Of a DNA stretch of 64,000 nt, positions 44,774 to 55,688 are shown piece after piece. The stretch is from Zygnema cylindricum (taxonomy: Eukaryota > Streptophyta > Zygnematophyceae > Zygnematales > Zygnemataceae). The stretch covers positions 85,392-149,391 of the forward strand of contig JBBHKE010001836.1 in the NCBI GenBank assembly GCA_037447655.1, in the 5' to 3' direction. The notes under the pieces are model-generated. The model did not search any database and was not told where the DNA came from. It saw only the letters and a list, made by a program, of their open reading frames with translations. The position numbers were made by a program, and so were the translations under genes. Each line of letters begins with the position of its first letter. Positions within the stretch are counted from its first letter, which is position 1.

Positions 44774-46929
44774 GTTTTCCCTGTGAATGAAATCTGTTTC
44801 TCTAAAACCTTTTCCCGACACTTTCCTTCTCGAGAGCGAACCAAAAAAGAGGATTCCAAACCCTAACCAGGATGTAATATATACTGTGAGAAAGTACTGC
44901 ACATATATATCGCAAGAGAGCAGAGATTATTGCTCAGAGATTATTACTGCTATCTTCCCCTTCGGCAATCCTTATCCTGTTTCGTAGCAGACTCTTATCG
45001 ACAGCTTCGTGCTAATGACTGCTATATATATTAGTTCTTCTTATATGAAGTACATGTACGGAGTCTCGTGCAGACGTCCATACCATACGTGGTTCAACAG
45101 TGCGAAAATTATTGGAAATGCAGTATGCAGTACAGTAGCCTCGTACTGTAAGCATATTTTACCCAGATAATCGTATAGTACGAATACAGTATGGAGTATC
45201 CGTATATAGCGTTTCCAATTGATTTCGCACATTTGAACTATGGTCCAAAGCGCAGCATGGGTGGCATAGGATAAGGATGTGTGCGTAAAGTGAGTGAACC
45301 TTAACCTAAGATTAGGCTTCGGGGCAAATTGTTGACACTTGGATCCGGTTTGGAATAGCTTCAGAAGCTCGTCAAGAAACTGGTTTGGAAGAGCTTTGGC
45401 TACGCTGGTCTGGTACGGAATATGCTGAAGATTCTTAGGCACCTAGAGATACAGGCACGTTTTAGGTTTGGATGTGTGGCCAAGCGAAGGCTCGGCTAAT
45501 TTTCCGAAGGAAATGTGTGGTTTGACATTTCGCAAGGAGCGCATGAACATTTCAGGGTTTCAAGAGGCGATTGGGATTTTGTCTAGATCTCTGATTCTTC
45601 AGGAGCGTCGTGACGACGTGGGCAAGACAGGGGAGAACCACATAATGTCCTTCGGGAGATACTTTGGCGGCATCATTGGGGTCCTAGGATCGGATTAAAC
45701 CAATAAAATATTGCCAGGTGGTTGAGAATCTCTAAAAATCAAGGGCGGCCGGCTATAGCCGCTGGTTGCGTTTCGAATTGGCCCTGAAATCGGGGGAAAT
45801 GGATGCATACCCTGTGATTTTGAGCAGAGTGCAACAAATTCGTGTAGATGCAAAAATGTTGTTTGTAGTAACGATATGGTCCGCGTCGAAGCTCTCTGCT
45901 TCCTCCCTTTCCACCGTATTATTCTTTTTGTCCGACTGTAGGTACACGTGGCATAGAGAAAGCAAAAGGTCACGCAAACAAAGTAATAAATGACGCAATC
46001 TGCATGCCAAGTGTACAAGGTAGTGACGAAAGCTCGATCAAAAGCTGCGAAAAAAAGATTTGCTGAGCGCCATGCAGTCTTTTAAGCCTCATAAATTATT
46101 TCCATCCGATGTAGCATTATCTGATGCAGAGGCTGTTCTTCTGCTTTCAGATTGTCCCGAATCAGATTCTCTGACATGTACACCACACGTGTGCAAGCTA
46201 CATAAAGCAAGATCTGTCACGTGACGATAATTACCGTGAAAGTTGCAGTTCAGCAGAAACGTCGCAGTTCCATTCGTGACATGCGTGATGTTTGTTAAAC
46301 AAAATCCTCCATATCCTTGAATCATGTCGCAATACAGAACGACCTTTTAAGGACGACGTGGCATCGTTAGATAGTACGGCTCCATGCTCGTCAACGGACA
46401 AGGACCGAGCCGCGATTTGAACGAACGCACGTAACGTGTTTCTACGGAACTAGCGGAGTGCTGATTCTACAGTACAGTTGTCGTTTCAAAGTGATTCGCG
46501 AGTTAATCCGCATGAATCGCCATCTCACTCTATCTGGACTCGATCTTGGGCGGCTTGCAGCCGCCAGCCCGAGCCCAGATTCGTGGCGAAGGTTCATTCT
46601 CCCAACCGTTATCCATTCTAGTTGGTTTTCTGGAACACCGCCGTGAACACTGTCCAAGTGTTTGTTTGACACCTTGCTTACATACCAGCTGCCACTATCC
46701 AACTGTGCTGCTATAATCAAATTTTCCTAAAGTACGGTTATATTCTATATAAGGTGTGGGCGCAACGAATCTGATTTTTTGTCCGGTATTTGCAAATATC
46801 TTCCACCAAGTACGAAGCAGCTTGGTTCTGACATTCTAGACGGCCGGTAAACGCTGGTCCTGAAAACGTACGGTCGTTGGTGCTCCGGGTTGGGTCTTTC
46901 TGCGGAGCAAGGGGTCGAATCTGCTGTCA
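44774..46929. other. Spacer upstream of the START gene
   Basis: No domain was recognised in any frame; short frames here are not conserved in appearance. The first few hundred bases probably carry the promoter of the minus-strand START gene. Several GTAC-rich blocks (about 45040-45200) resemble sequence in the LTR and MITE families but no clear termini are visible. Confidence 0.45.
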
Positions 46930-47166
46930 AATTTTTCTGTAAATGGTGATGTACCTCCTCGAGGTACATCATTACAGAAACTTTCGAAGCGAATGCTTCG
47001 CGAAAAAACATCCAACGGTCATTGTTACCTCCCGACCTTTGGAGAATATTGGCAAGATTCTCTGTAATGTTGTTCGCCTATAAAAACAAAATAAGAGGTA
47101 CGGAGTAGTACGGATAGGTCCAGATTTCTGTAAACAACCTCACTTTTCGTCTGATGGAGCGCCACC
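46930..47166. mobile_element. Harbinger-like MITE, 0.74-kb family (copy 3, right part)
   Basis: Matches 18563-18820: the palindrome (here imperfect, 46934-46980), 'gcgaatgcttcgcgaaaaa', 'atccaacggtcattgtta', 'tttggagaatattggcaaga' and the terminal CTGATGGAGCGCCACCC followed by TAA. The left two thirds are missing. Confidence 0.85.
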
Positions 47167-47189
47167 CTAAATCAACGACCGTTACACGG

Positions 47190-47280
47190 GCATGGACCGT
47201 GTCCTGTTTTATCATGCCCCTTTATCATGCCCGTTTATCATGCCCCTTTATCATGCGCATGGACCGTGTCCTGTTTATCA
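47190..47280. repeat. Four 13-bp repeats inside a 24-bp direct repeat
   Basis: TTTATCATGCCCC and variants stand four times head to tail (47208-47259). GCATGGACCGTGTCCTGTTT occurs on both sides, at 47190 and 47257. Confidence 0.93.
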
Positions 47281-47290
47281 AAACGTCTTA

Positions 47291-48212
47291 GGGTACTTTC
47301 GCATGTGCTAAAGTTACAGTTATTTTCTGTCGTTTTCCTCCATAACTAAGAAAAAAACTAGAAAATACGCAGCCGTACCAAAAAAATGAAATTAACACCG
47401 TACAAGTTGCGTTACCTTACAACTTTAAATGTACTGCAATTTGTTGTCTAGCACGAAGCAATTTGTCATCTAGCGTATTTCGACCCAATTTCGCGTCCTT
47501 CCAACTCATCTTCAAACTTTATATAAAATCACCTCGCGAGGTGATTTTAAATAAAGTTCCATGAGGTAAACGAATAGGCAGATGCTGTCGCACGTGCCAT
47601 GAGTTTTTTACAATTTTTGAGCGCAGATTACCAAAAAAAAAACCCACCACACGTTTCCAGCCTGTGTGTGACTTTTTTCCGTGCGTTTTTTTCCGTACAG
47701 GGGCCGTGGAGGGGGTTTCGACCAACGGACGCCATTTCGCAAAAGCGAAGTCTGTGAAAACGCCTCTCTCTCTCTTTCTCTCCCACTAACGGCTCTATCT
47801 CACAATTCTTTGAATGAAAAAAGGCAAAAAGGTATCAAATGAAAGATCTATAAAAAAAAATTATTTTGGCTGTCGTTTAGCTTATTTTGGTGGCAAGTAG
47901 AGTGAGAACGGACGAAAAAACAAAATCGGGAAACCATGGCGGAATGTTTTGGAATTTGTGACGTCGACGTTATCATAAGTACGCATGACGTCAAAATGTC
48001 ACAAACCCTAAACATCTACAATGTCACAAGTAGCTAGACGTCTACAACCGTCTCTACTTTGTAAACGTCATCAACTGTCACGAGTTTTGTACGCGTCTAC
48101 AATCGTCTCAAATTGCACCTACGTCTACATCCGTCACAATTTAAAGTTACGATTTCATTTTCTTTACATACGAAGTAGCAAGACTAAGTTTCAGTTACAT
48201 GCGAAATTACCC
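47291..48212. mobile_element. Harbinger-like MITE, 0.93-kb family (left copy)
   Basis: Termini GGGTACTTTCGCATGTGCTA and TTACATGCGAAATTACCC are inverted repeats, with TTA on both sides (47288-47290, 48213-48215). Central palindrome 47525-47548. It aligns in inverted orientation over its whole length to 53921-54862. The right TTA is shared with the next MITE. No transposase frame. Confidence 0.92.
47525..47548. repeat. 24-bp perfect palindrome
   Basis: AAAATCACCTCG and CGAGGTGATTTT are exact reverse complements without spacer; core ACCTCGCGAGGT, as in the other MITE family. Confidence 0.95.
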
Positions 48213-48215
48213 TTA

Positions 48216-48953
48216 GGGTGACGTTCCATCAGACGTTTCTGTGATCGTACGGCCAACTCTACAGACCGGGTTGATTGAGTCGATGTTCCATCACGAATAG
48301 TTTGTAAACCACGTGTTTTAAATTGATTGGCACCACGTAAGCTACGATCTGATATTGAATATCCTTAAGATTTTTAGCACCAACAAATTTTACTTAAAAT
48401 CTTCACCTGCATACCATGTACCTGCGTACGAAGTTATCATACGACAAAAGGTTGATATACTTTTTGGAGAGTCGGTCTTTTACGCCAGCTCGTTTTTTAG
48501 GGTTCTTGTTTTCGAATATAACGAAAGTCTTCTGACAGAAATAGTGTTACAAAAAAAGGCATTGAAAATATAATGACGAAAGAGGGTTACGAAATTACAT
48601 TTTTTTTTCGGTTGTATTTTCAAAAGCGCGTGTCGTATGAAAAAATTGTCAATTATCGTTGGTTGTTCATCCTGACACGTAACGTAATCGCCCAACGTGT
48701 CGCAATTAATTTTGTTTTGTATCTACCAACCCACCTCCTTCAGGTACGTTGACAGTTACAGAGAAAAATGAAGCGAACGCCTCGCGGATGAACATCCGAT
48801 GGTCAATATTACCTCCCAGACCTTTGGAGAGTATTGGCAAGATTCTTTGTAATGTTATTTTTTGTATAAAAACAAAATAAGCGGTACAATTTAGTACAAA
48901 TAGTCGTAGATTCTTGTAAACTACCCCACTTTTCGTATGATGGAACGTCACCC
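48216..48953. mobile_element. Harbinger-like MITE, 0.74-kb family (copy 2)
   Basis: Termini GGGTGACGTTCCATC and GATGGAACGTCACCC, TTA at 48213-48215 and 48954-48956. It aligns to 18078-18820 throughout ('ggccaac', 'ccacgtgtt', 'ggcaccacgta', 'gaatattggcaagattct'-like blocks). The central palindrome has decayed here. Confidence 0.9.
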
Positions 48954-49283
48954 TTAGTATTGTTGTACTATTCAAGTCGTCCGTACGGATATTTGTATAC
49001 GCGACCCAAATGAACACAACGATTGGCGTAAAATCGAGCAAAGAATTTACGACACAAAATCGTACTTGTTGAAAAGGACGGGTAACTTCTGAAACTGCAG
49101 CATCCTATAATCGGACGGTCACGAACAAAGGATTGACGGATGAAAACTCTTTAGTGCACGTGGCGGCTTTATCTTAATTCATTGACAAGATCGAGCAACC
49201 AAGGTCTGACGGTAAAGAGCGATTGCCGAGGGAGAACTTTGAAAATTACCCGTTTGCTTACGTTAGCAGAGAGACAAAGCTAC

Positions 49284-50360
49284 TGTTGAAATAATTAGTT
49301 TTATTGTATTTTCTAGGTCTAAAATAATTAGCGGAAAACATACAAAGAAAATGTAGGCAGCCTGCATCCATCTCTTCTCTCTCGCCCCCATACTTGTTGT
49401 AGTCAATGAAGGAGAGAGAGAGTGATGGAGCCATGGCAGCCTCAGCTCCATGGGAAGGACTACAGAGTGACTTAAGTCACTCTCAACAAAAGGTTGAGTT
49501 CGGCACTCTCAACAAAAGGTTGAGTCCGGTAGGACTCGAACCCCCGACCGGCAAAGCGCGGCGTAGCCGTTAGCTCTAACCACTCTGTCGTAGAAGTCCG
49601 TTAGGAGATATAGGGTTTGATTAGTATTTAAACTATTGTACTATACAGAAATCATTTAACTGAAAATGTGTACGGCGTGCATAGATACAGTTTGATAAAG
49701 TACGAAGTACTATACTAATTTGAAACGCATATCGCGCATTTTATTTCGACATCGAAACAAATATCGCGCAAGTATTTATTACAGGCTGAGATTACATTTT
49801 CGCGTCAAATTTGACGGCGCACATCATTGCCAAAATCTCGGAATGGTAACTTTGGCATTTAGTGACGTGGCATGACCTGGAGCCACGTGGAGAGACGACA
49901 TTTGGTCGCAGGAATTCCGAGGAACGTACGGACGAGTGGAAGATGGACACGCGTCCACATAACGGCCTTGTCGTACAGAGGACGTACAGAAAGTACATCG
50001 GCAGTAGTACTTTCTGGTACTGTACAGTGTTCTGATCGGTTCGTACATGCAGTAGATAGGGGCTGTGAGAGGAACTAGGAAAAACTAGGACTTAGGAAAA
50101 ATCAGGAAGATAGTCCCTCTCTCTCTCTCTGAGAGTTTGTATTAATTGGCATCTTTGCCACCCTATAACTTATCCCTTGGTTGGGCGTTTTCAGAGATTT
50201 CTTTTTCTACGGACTCAGGGGAGTCCAGGCTGCACAGGGGTGGAGTCAGATTGTTTGCTTGTTTGCCTGGGTAGTAGTGGTTGCCATTGAAAGTGGGTTA
50301 GTTAATAACTATCTAGAGGCTTCCTGTATTTTGTAGTCCAATAGAGGACACAGAATTGCA
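49284..50360 (+). mobile_element. Solo copia LTR (family A) with target duplication
   Basis: The LTR starts TGTTGAAATA and ends AATTGCA, matching 14555-15595 over its length. GCTAC stands directly before (49279-49283) and after (50361-50365), a perfect 5-bp target-site duplication. With no internal sequence this is a solo LTR left by recombination between two LTRs. It contains a 26-bp duplication near 49480-49527 and a tRNA-like block. Confidence 0.95.
49525..49599 (-). other. tRNA-like sequence inside the solo LTR
   Basis: The minus strand has a perfect B box (GGTTCGAGTCC, 49532-49542) and, about 35 bases upstream, an A-box-like GACAGAGTGGTTAGAGC. T arm and D arm can be drawn, but the acceptor stem does not pair, so it is not a working tRNA gene. 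The full LTR at 14555-15595 has a degenerate counterpart (about 14765-14840). It may be a tRNA-derived SINE captured by this LTR family or an internal Pol III-type promoter. Confidence 0.55.
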
Positions 50361-50365
50361 GCTAC

Positions 50366-52338
50366 CCAATTACCGACGTAGGCCGAAGGACAAAGTTACC
50401 CGTTTGTTGACGTCGGCCAGAGGACACGCCGTTTAAGGGTGCAGACGAATAGAAAGTCGGCCTATTTAGATATTTTCAAACGGATAACCAAAGGTCTATA
50501 ATTTGTATAAAGATGACGAATGTATAAAAAGCGAATGACGACTTTCAATTCCTAATGTTGAGGGGGGTCTCGATCTTCATCGATATGGCAGTTCTTATAT
50601 CTGCGGCATACCGTTCTGGGCGTTATCCCTTTTTTTTTTTAAGTGTACAACCGAATGAAATAGCATAAGATTTTAGTTCTTTTATCCCATTAAGCAATTC
50701 CCGCCAAAAAATTCAAGACATTGAAAAATAAGCTTAGAAACCTAATAAACCTTCAATTCTAAAAAAAAACAAACAAAAATCTAAGAAACCCTTAACAACC
50801 TCAAAAAAATACTTAAGACACAAACGCAGTTTGACATAAAAGTCACGTATGAGAAAAATCAAAACAACCTTTATATTTTTTCACGTTTTAAGCATTGACT
50901 CTAACACGAAAAACTAACTGGTATTATATAGATATGCGTCAAAATTAATTCATACCAATGATCAAGTATTGTAATTATATCATATAAGCTCGTTACGCAT
51001 CGTTGGGTATATGGCATCGCTAATTGTGGTACAAGTGAATGAATCATTAGTGTCAACATCTTTTTGTAGTTAACTACCCTTTAATATGTTTCATATATTG
51101 GCTCGTAGTGGGCCACGCATTCGCAAAAAGCTATGGTTTTAAATAATAATAAAAAAAAAAACACCCATTCTAAATAAATTGATTTTAAATATAATGATTA
51201 CTAGTGAATGGTAGTCTTGTGCATATAGTTAATATCGTTTTTTTTGGGTTTCGATTATCGATTGGGGTTCTTTGTTCTTGTCGTATTACAATTTTGATAA
51301 GAATCACCAATGTAAAAAATACACGGTATTTTTTGATGTTCGTTTACACATGTGCAGGTCCATGCTTTTTTTTTAGTTGATCACAATTATATACAAATTT
51401 GTTCACTACCAAACAATAATAGAAATGTGAAAACAACAACAATATAGAGCGTACTAACTAGTAAAAGGTAACTTAGATAACATATAAGACCTTGAAAAAA
51501 CACGAAATATGAAAAAAACCGATTATTTGATATCAAACGAAAATCCTACAATTTAATATTAAATATCCACTAGGGTCTTAATATTTATCGATAAAGTGGT
51601 TCAACGTAAATATATTTCGTAGAAACGATATGAGGGCATGCGACTTTTCTTTTTTCAATTAGAAACCACGTAAAATTTCAAATGTTTTTATTTTTTACAA
51701 ATTTAATCCCACCAAAAAAAAAACGATAAAATTTGCAACAGATCCCCAATAATATATTTGTAAGAAACCTTAAAAACACATATAATACCCATGAAAGAAG
51801 ACACAACGGGCAACAGATAATGATTTGAAAAAATACGACCCGCGAGACGTGAAAAAAAAATAAACATGCAGTTGTTATTAAATCCCTAACCATCGAACTT
51901 TTGTGGATATCAGATTGAAAGTTGGCCATATGGCGATGCAAAGGCTTGCAAGAATTGATACTTATTAATATTATAATCTTGCAAAGATACTAAACAATAG
52001 GGTAGCCAACTTAAATAGTTTAATAAACAAAATAAAAGTCCTTATGAAATCACTAAACAACCTTCAAATATCCACAAGATAGTTTAAGAATCGAGGTTAA
52101 AGACAAAATGTCAAGTTAAGCCTTAGTTTGCATGTAAGTCGTGCAGAAAAAACAAATTTACTACAAGTTTTAACTTACTGTTAGCCTTAAAAGAGCCACT
52201 AATACTGACTCCCTCCCTTTCTTTATCCATCCCTCGCTTTCACACCTAAGAAGTAATGTTTTGTATATAGTAACAACTTTGTTGTTCTGCAACCACCGTT
52301 GCAGGAGGGGAACCAGCAGTAGTAGTGGAAGTAGACAT
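50366..52338. other. AT-rich, ORF-poor segment
   Basis: From about 50640 the sequence is strongly AT-rich with many oligo-A runs, no frame over 87 codons and no domain. 'aaaattacccgtttgcttacg' (49240) and 'aaagttacccgtttgttgacg' (50390) stand on both sides of the solo LTR, a diverged direct repeat of the target region. At its right end a minus-strand ATG at 52338 starts a 30-codon frame (MSTSTTTAGSPPATVV) that resembles a copia gag start. Confidence 0.5.
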
Positions 52339-53176
52339 TAAAAACAGCAAAAGCTATCAAAACACCTACTCAAAAGCCAACTTTGACTCAACACAAAATA
52401 TGACTCAAAAGGCCAATATGCCTCAATTTTTTCAAAATGATACACAACGCATTAAACTGACAATTTCCAAAATTGCAGCCAAAATGACCAATTAAACCAT
52501 AAGATATGATGTCTGGAAGTTTCCCAAAAACTGCCCTTAGAAAATCATATTCCCAAAACTAGATGCTACAAAATTGGCTAAGTCCTAAACTATATACTCA
52601 CAGTGAGTATCTATTGGTCACACTAATTCGGGTAACGGTACTACAAGACTATCTTGACTTACGACAAAGTATCCAGCCTGTACTTTACAGTACCCTGAGT
52701 ACCTCCAAAACCTAATTATTATTTTCCAAAAACCTAATTAATAAACACTAACTTTTATTACACAAAACTACAAAACAATGTTTTCCAAATATTCTCAGAT
52801 AGCGAACCGTACAAAAAATGTTCCAGGTGCTTAGTCAGCGATAGTCGCTAAAGTACAGCCGACTATGGAAGTGTAGTACGATGCACCTGAGTGCTTCGTC
52901 ACTTGTGGTCCCACGTGAATCACGCTTGTGGTCCCAGGTGAATCGCGTTTGTTGGCACGAATGTAATCAACGATCATAACGTCGAACCGTACCATATATT
53001 TATGAAATAACCGGTTCAGATTCCGTTTGTCCGATCCTGTGAATCTAATCGTTTCCTACGTGACGCGTGTAACTGATTGTCGGCGCCACTCCGTAAAACA
53101 TGCATACGTTTCTCTTGTCGACGCCTGTCCCTAAAAAAGTACAATGCACTCTATTTGTACTTTTGCTACTGTAACA
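52339..53176 (-). mobile_element. copia LTR (family B) copy
   Basis: The minus-strand start TGTTACAGTAGCA lies at 53176 and the order of blocks is as in 8111-9269. The inner end is not defined; a gag-like start follows at 52338, so this is a 5' LTR with a few codons of gag, truncated. Confidence 0.65.
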
Positions 53177-53920
53177 CTAATTAAGGTAAGTAATGCAGCA
53201 TATAACTTAGAAAATATTATAAGTTATTTTAGTCTCCTCTCACAGCCCTATCTAAAGATTTTCATTTTTTAACAAACTTACCGCGATAAGTTCGATATTC
53301 ATATACCACGAATATTGAACGGTCAGAGAGCTCGATATATCATTTCAGGACTAACAAAAATTTTCGCAATATATTTGGTGGGAGGTAGGTGTGCATGCGG
53401 AAACATCTACGATGAATCGTATGGAAGATCCCCCCTCCCTCGACGGTTGGGGAGCGCCACGAGGGGGGTGGGGGGGGGGGGTGCTTTTGATATTTTTGAA
53501 GAACTCAACGTCGCTTTGATGTATCGTGGTATAAATTTATCAACATATCGAGCTAATACATTGCTAAACCATCACGATATATAACTTCTCGATATATCAA
53601 AGCAATGTATCGATTATCGGATTGGTTCATATCAAATATCGACAAAGGGATTTCGATACACAACACTACTAAACAAAATTCCATATCGACGTGTCGAGAT
53701 CGCATCGGCATATCCGATATATTTGTTACGCTTTGTGGCCCATTGCATCGCCACATCGTTATTCGCACATCGAGTAAAATTGGAAATATCGTTATACATC
53801 AGTTCCAAAATTGCAACGTCGCATTGGTAACCTTTGTATCTGATGCATTACTCGTTACTTTTCTCAAAACATACGAACGTAACAAAACTTTTGAGTCTGA
53901 CATTTTCGATCTACCAATTA
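53177..53920. other. Spacer with fragment of the TATCGG-rich MITE family
   Basis: Around 53590-53670 the sequence has ATCGATTATCGGATTGG and ends CGATACACAACACTAC, like the right part of 30588-30998. A G run (about 53464-53481) lies in the middle. No gene. Confidence 0.45.
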
Positions 53921-54862
53921 GGGCACTTTCCCATGTAACAAAAACTTTAGCCTTGTAACTTTGTTTTAAGCAAAGATACTCCGTACTACTTTATGAGCAT
54001 TCATATGTAAAGGAATGAAATCGTTAATTTAGACTGTGACGGATGTAGACGTGGGTGTAATTTGTGACGGTTGTAGACGACTACAAAATTCGCGACAATT
54101 GATGAAGTTTACAAAATAGCGACGGTCTAGCTACTTGTGACATTGTAGATGTTTAGGGCTTGTGACATTTTGGCGTCACGCTCAAATTATGACAGCGTCG
54201 ACGTCACAAATTCTAAAACTTTCCTCCATGGTTTCCTGATTTTGTTTTTTAGTCTTTTCTCACCCTACTTGCCATCAAAACACGCCCAAAGATAGTAAAA
54301 AAATATCGTTTTTAGAGATCTTTCATTTGATACCATTGTTGACGTCTTCCATTGCTATAATTGTGAGATAGACGTGGTAGTGGGAGAGGGAGAGGGAGAG
54401 GCGCTTTCACGGACTTCGCTTTTGCGAAATGGCGTCCGTTGCCCCTCCACGGCCCCTGTACGGAAAAAAGCGCACGGAAAAAAGTCACGCACAGGCTGGA
54501 AATGTGCAGTGGGGTTTTTTTTTGGTACTCTGCGCAAAAAAAATGCCAAAAACTTCTAACTCGTGCGACAGCATCTGCCTATTTGCTCACCTCATGGAAC
54601 TTTTTTTAAAATCACCCCGCGGGGTGATTTTGTATAAAGGTTGAAGATGAGCTGGAAGGACGCGAAAGTGGGTCGAAATGCGCTAGACGACAAACTCCAT
54701 CCTGCTAGACGACAAACCACAGTACATATAAATTTTCAAGGTAACGCAACTTGTACTTTGGTAATTTCATTTTTTGGTACGGCTGCGGATTTTCACGTTT
54801 TTCTAAGTTATGGAGGAAAACGACAGAAATTAATTGTAACTTTTGCACATGGGAAGCTGCCC
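53921..54862. mobile_element. Harbinger-like MITE, 0.93-kb family (right copy, inverted)
   Basis: Termini GGGCACTTTCCCATGTAAC and GCACATGGGAAGCTGCCC with TTA on both sides (53918-53920, 54863-54865). It is the inverted counterpart of 47291-48212; the two differ by many substitutions, so they are not a recent duplication. Confidence 0.92.
54608..54631. repeat. 24-bp perfect palindrome with paired change
   Basis: AAAATCACCCCG and CGGGGTGATTTT pair exactly. Relative to 47525-47548 both partners of one base pair differ (T-A to C-G). Confidence 0.95.
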
Positions 54863-55195
54863 TTAGATGGTACAGTACATCGTGTATCGCTATCAGTGCT
54901 AATGTTTTTTTCGTACACACACGTCAGATTCCGGATCTGATAGTTGCGATTCCCAGCTTCCGATCGGCGGTCTCGAACTGAAAATCGGACAAGTGTGTAC
55001 GGAGAAAAAAAGATGTTTTATGTGGCTGAAAATTTATTTATCTACTAGCGACACACGGTGTACCGCACTTGTGGTCAGCGTTCTTTGGAGAGGCGGGTCC
55101 GTGGAAGCCCTCTCCCCTTATGTCTCCACACCTTTTTATGATCGGCGTTTACATCTGGCTTTCGCACGTGTGCAAGCTTCCAATGCGTCTCGAAC
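54863..55195. other. Spacer between two MITEs
   Basis: No domain or repeat recognised. Confidence 0.4.
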
Positions 55196-55688
55196 TACAC
55201 CGTGAATCGCTATTAGCGTACATGACGCTAATTGGGGTACCCCTTTTTTTGGGGCAAATTCTCAAATAGAATAAAGTACGCTAAATGTTTTTGCACGTTA
55301 TTTGAGGTACCCCGCTCAATACGGTTCATAACTGTAATTTAGTGTCCTTTTAAATAGTGTGATGTACGGACTGTCAGATATGTACTATTTCGTACCTTTT
55401 TAAATTTAAAAGTACAGAAAATATAATAATATATAATTGCGTAAATATTTTCCGGGATACGCAGATGTCAAAAAAACGCGACGGCGTACGATTTGAACAA
55501 TTTCGTACATATACATGTTTTAGTATGGACATATTATGTGCCGAAATTTTTTACAAAGCAGTTTACAAATTAGAGTACATGATAAATTAGTATCATGGTG
55601 TACCCGAAAAAACACAATTTACCGTAAAGTACGCTAATTGTTTCATTACGCTATATTTTTTATTACGCTAATAGCGATTCACGGTGTA
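55196..55688. mobile_element. 493-bp MITE (TACACCGTGAATCGC termini), intact
   Basis: TACACCGTGAATCGCTATTA and TAATAGCGATTCACGGTGTA are exact inverted repeats; TA at both ends suggests a TA target. It is the reference copy for the split element at 16793-18930. Confidence 0.92.

Noticed and set aside
49525-49599. Functional tRNA gene
   Set aside because: B box is perfect but the acceptor stem does not pair and the T stem has a mismatch.
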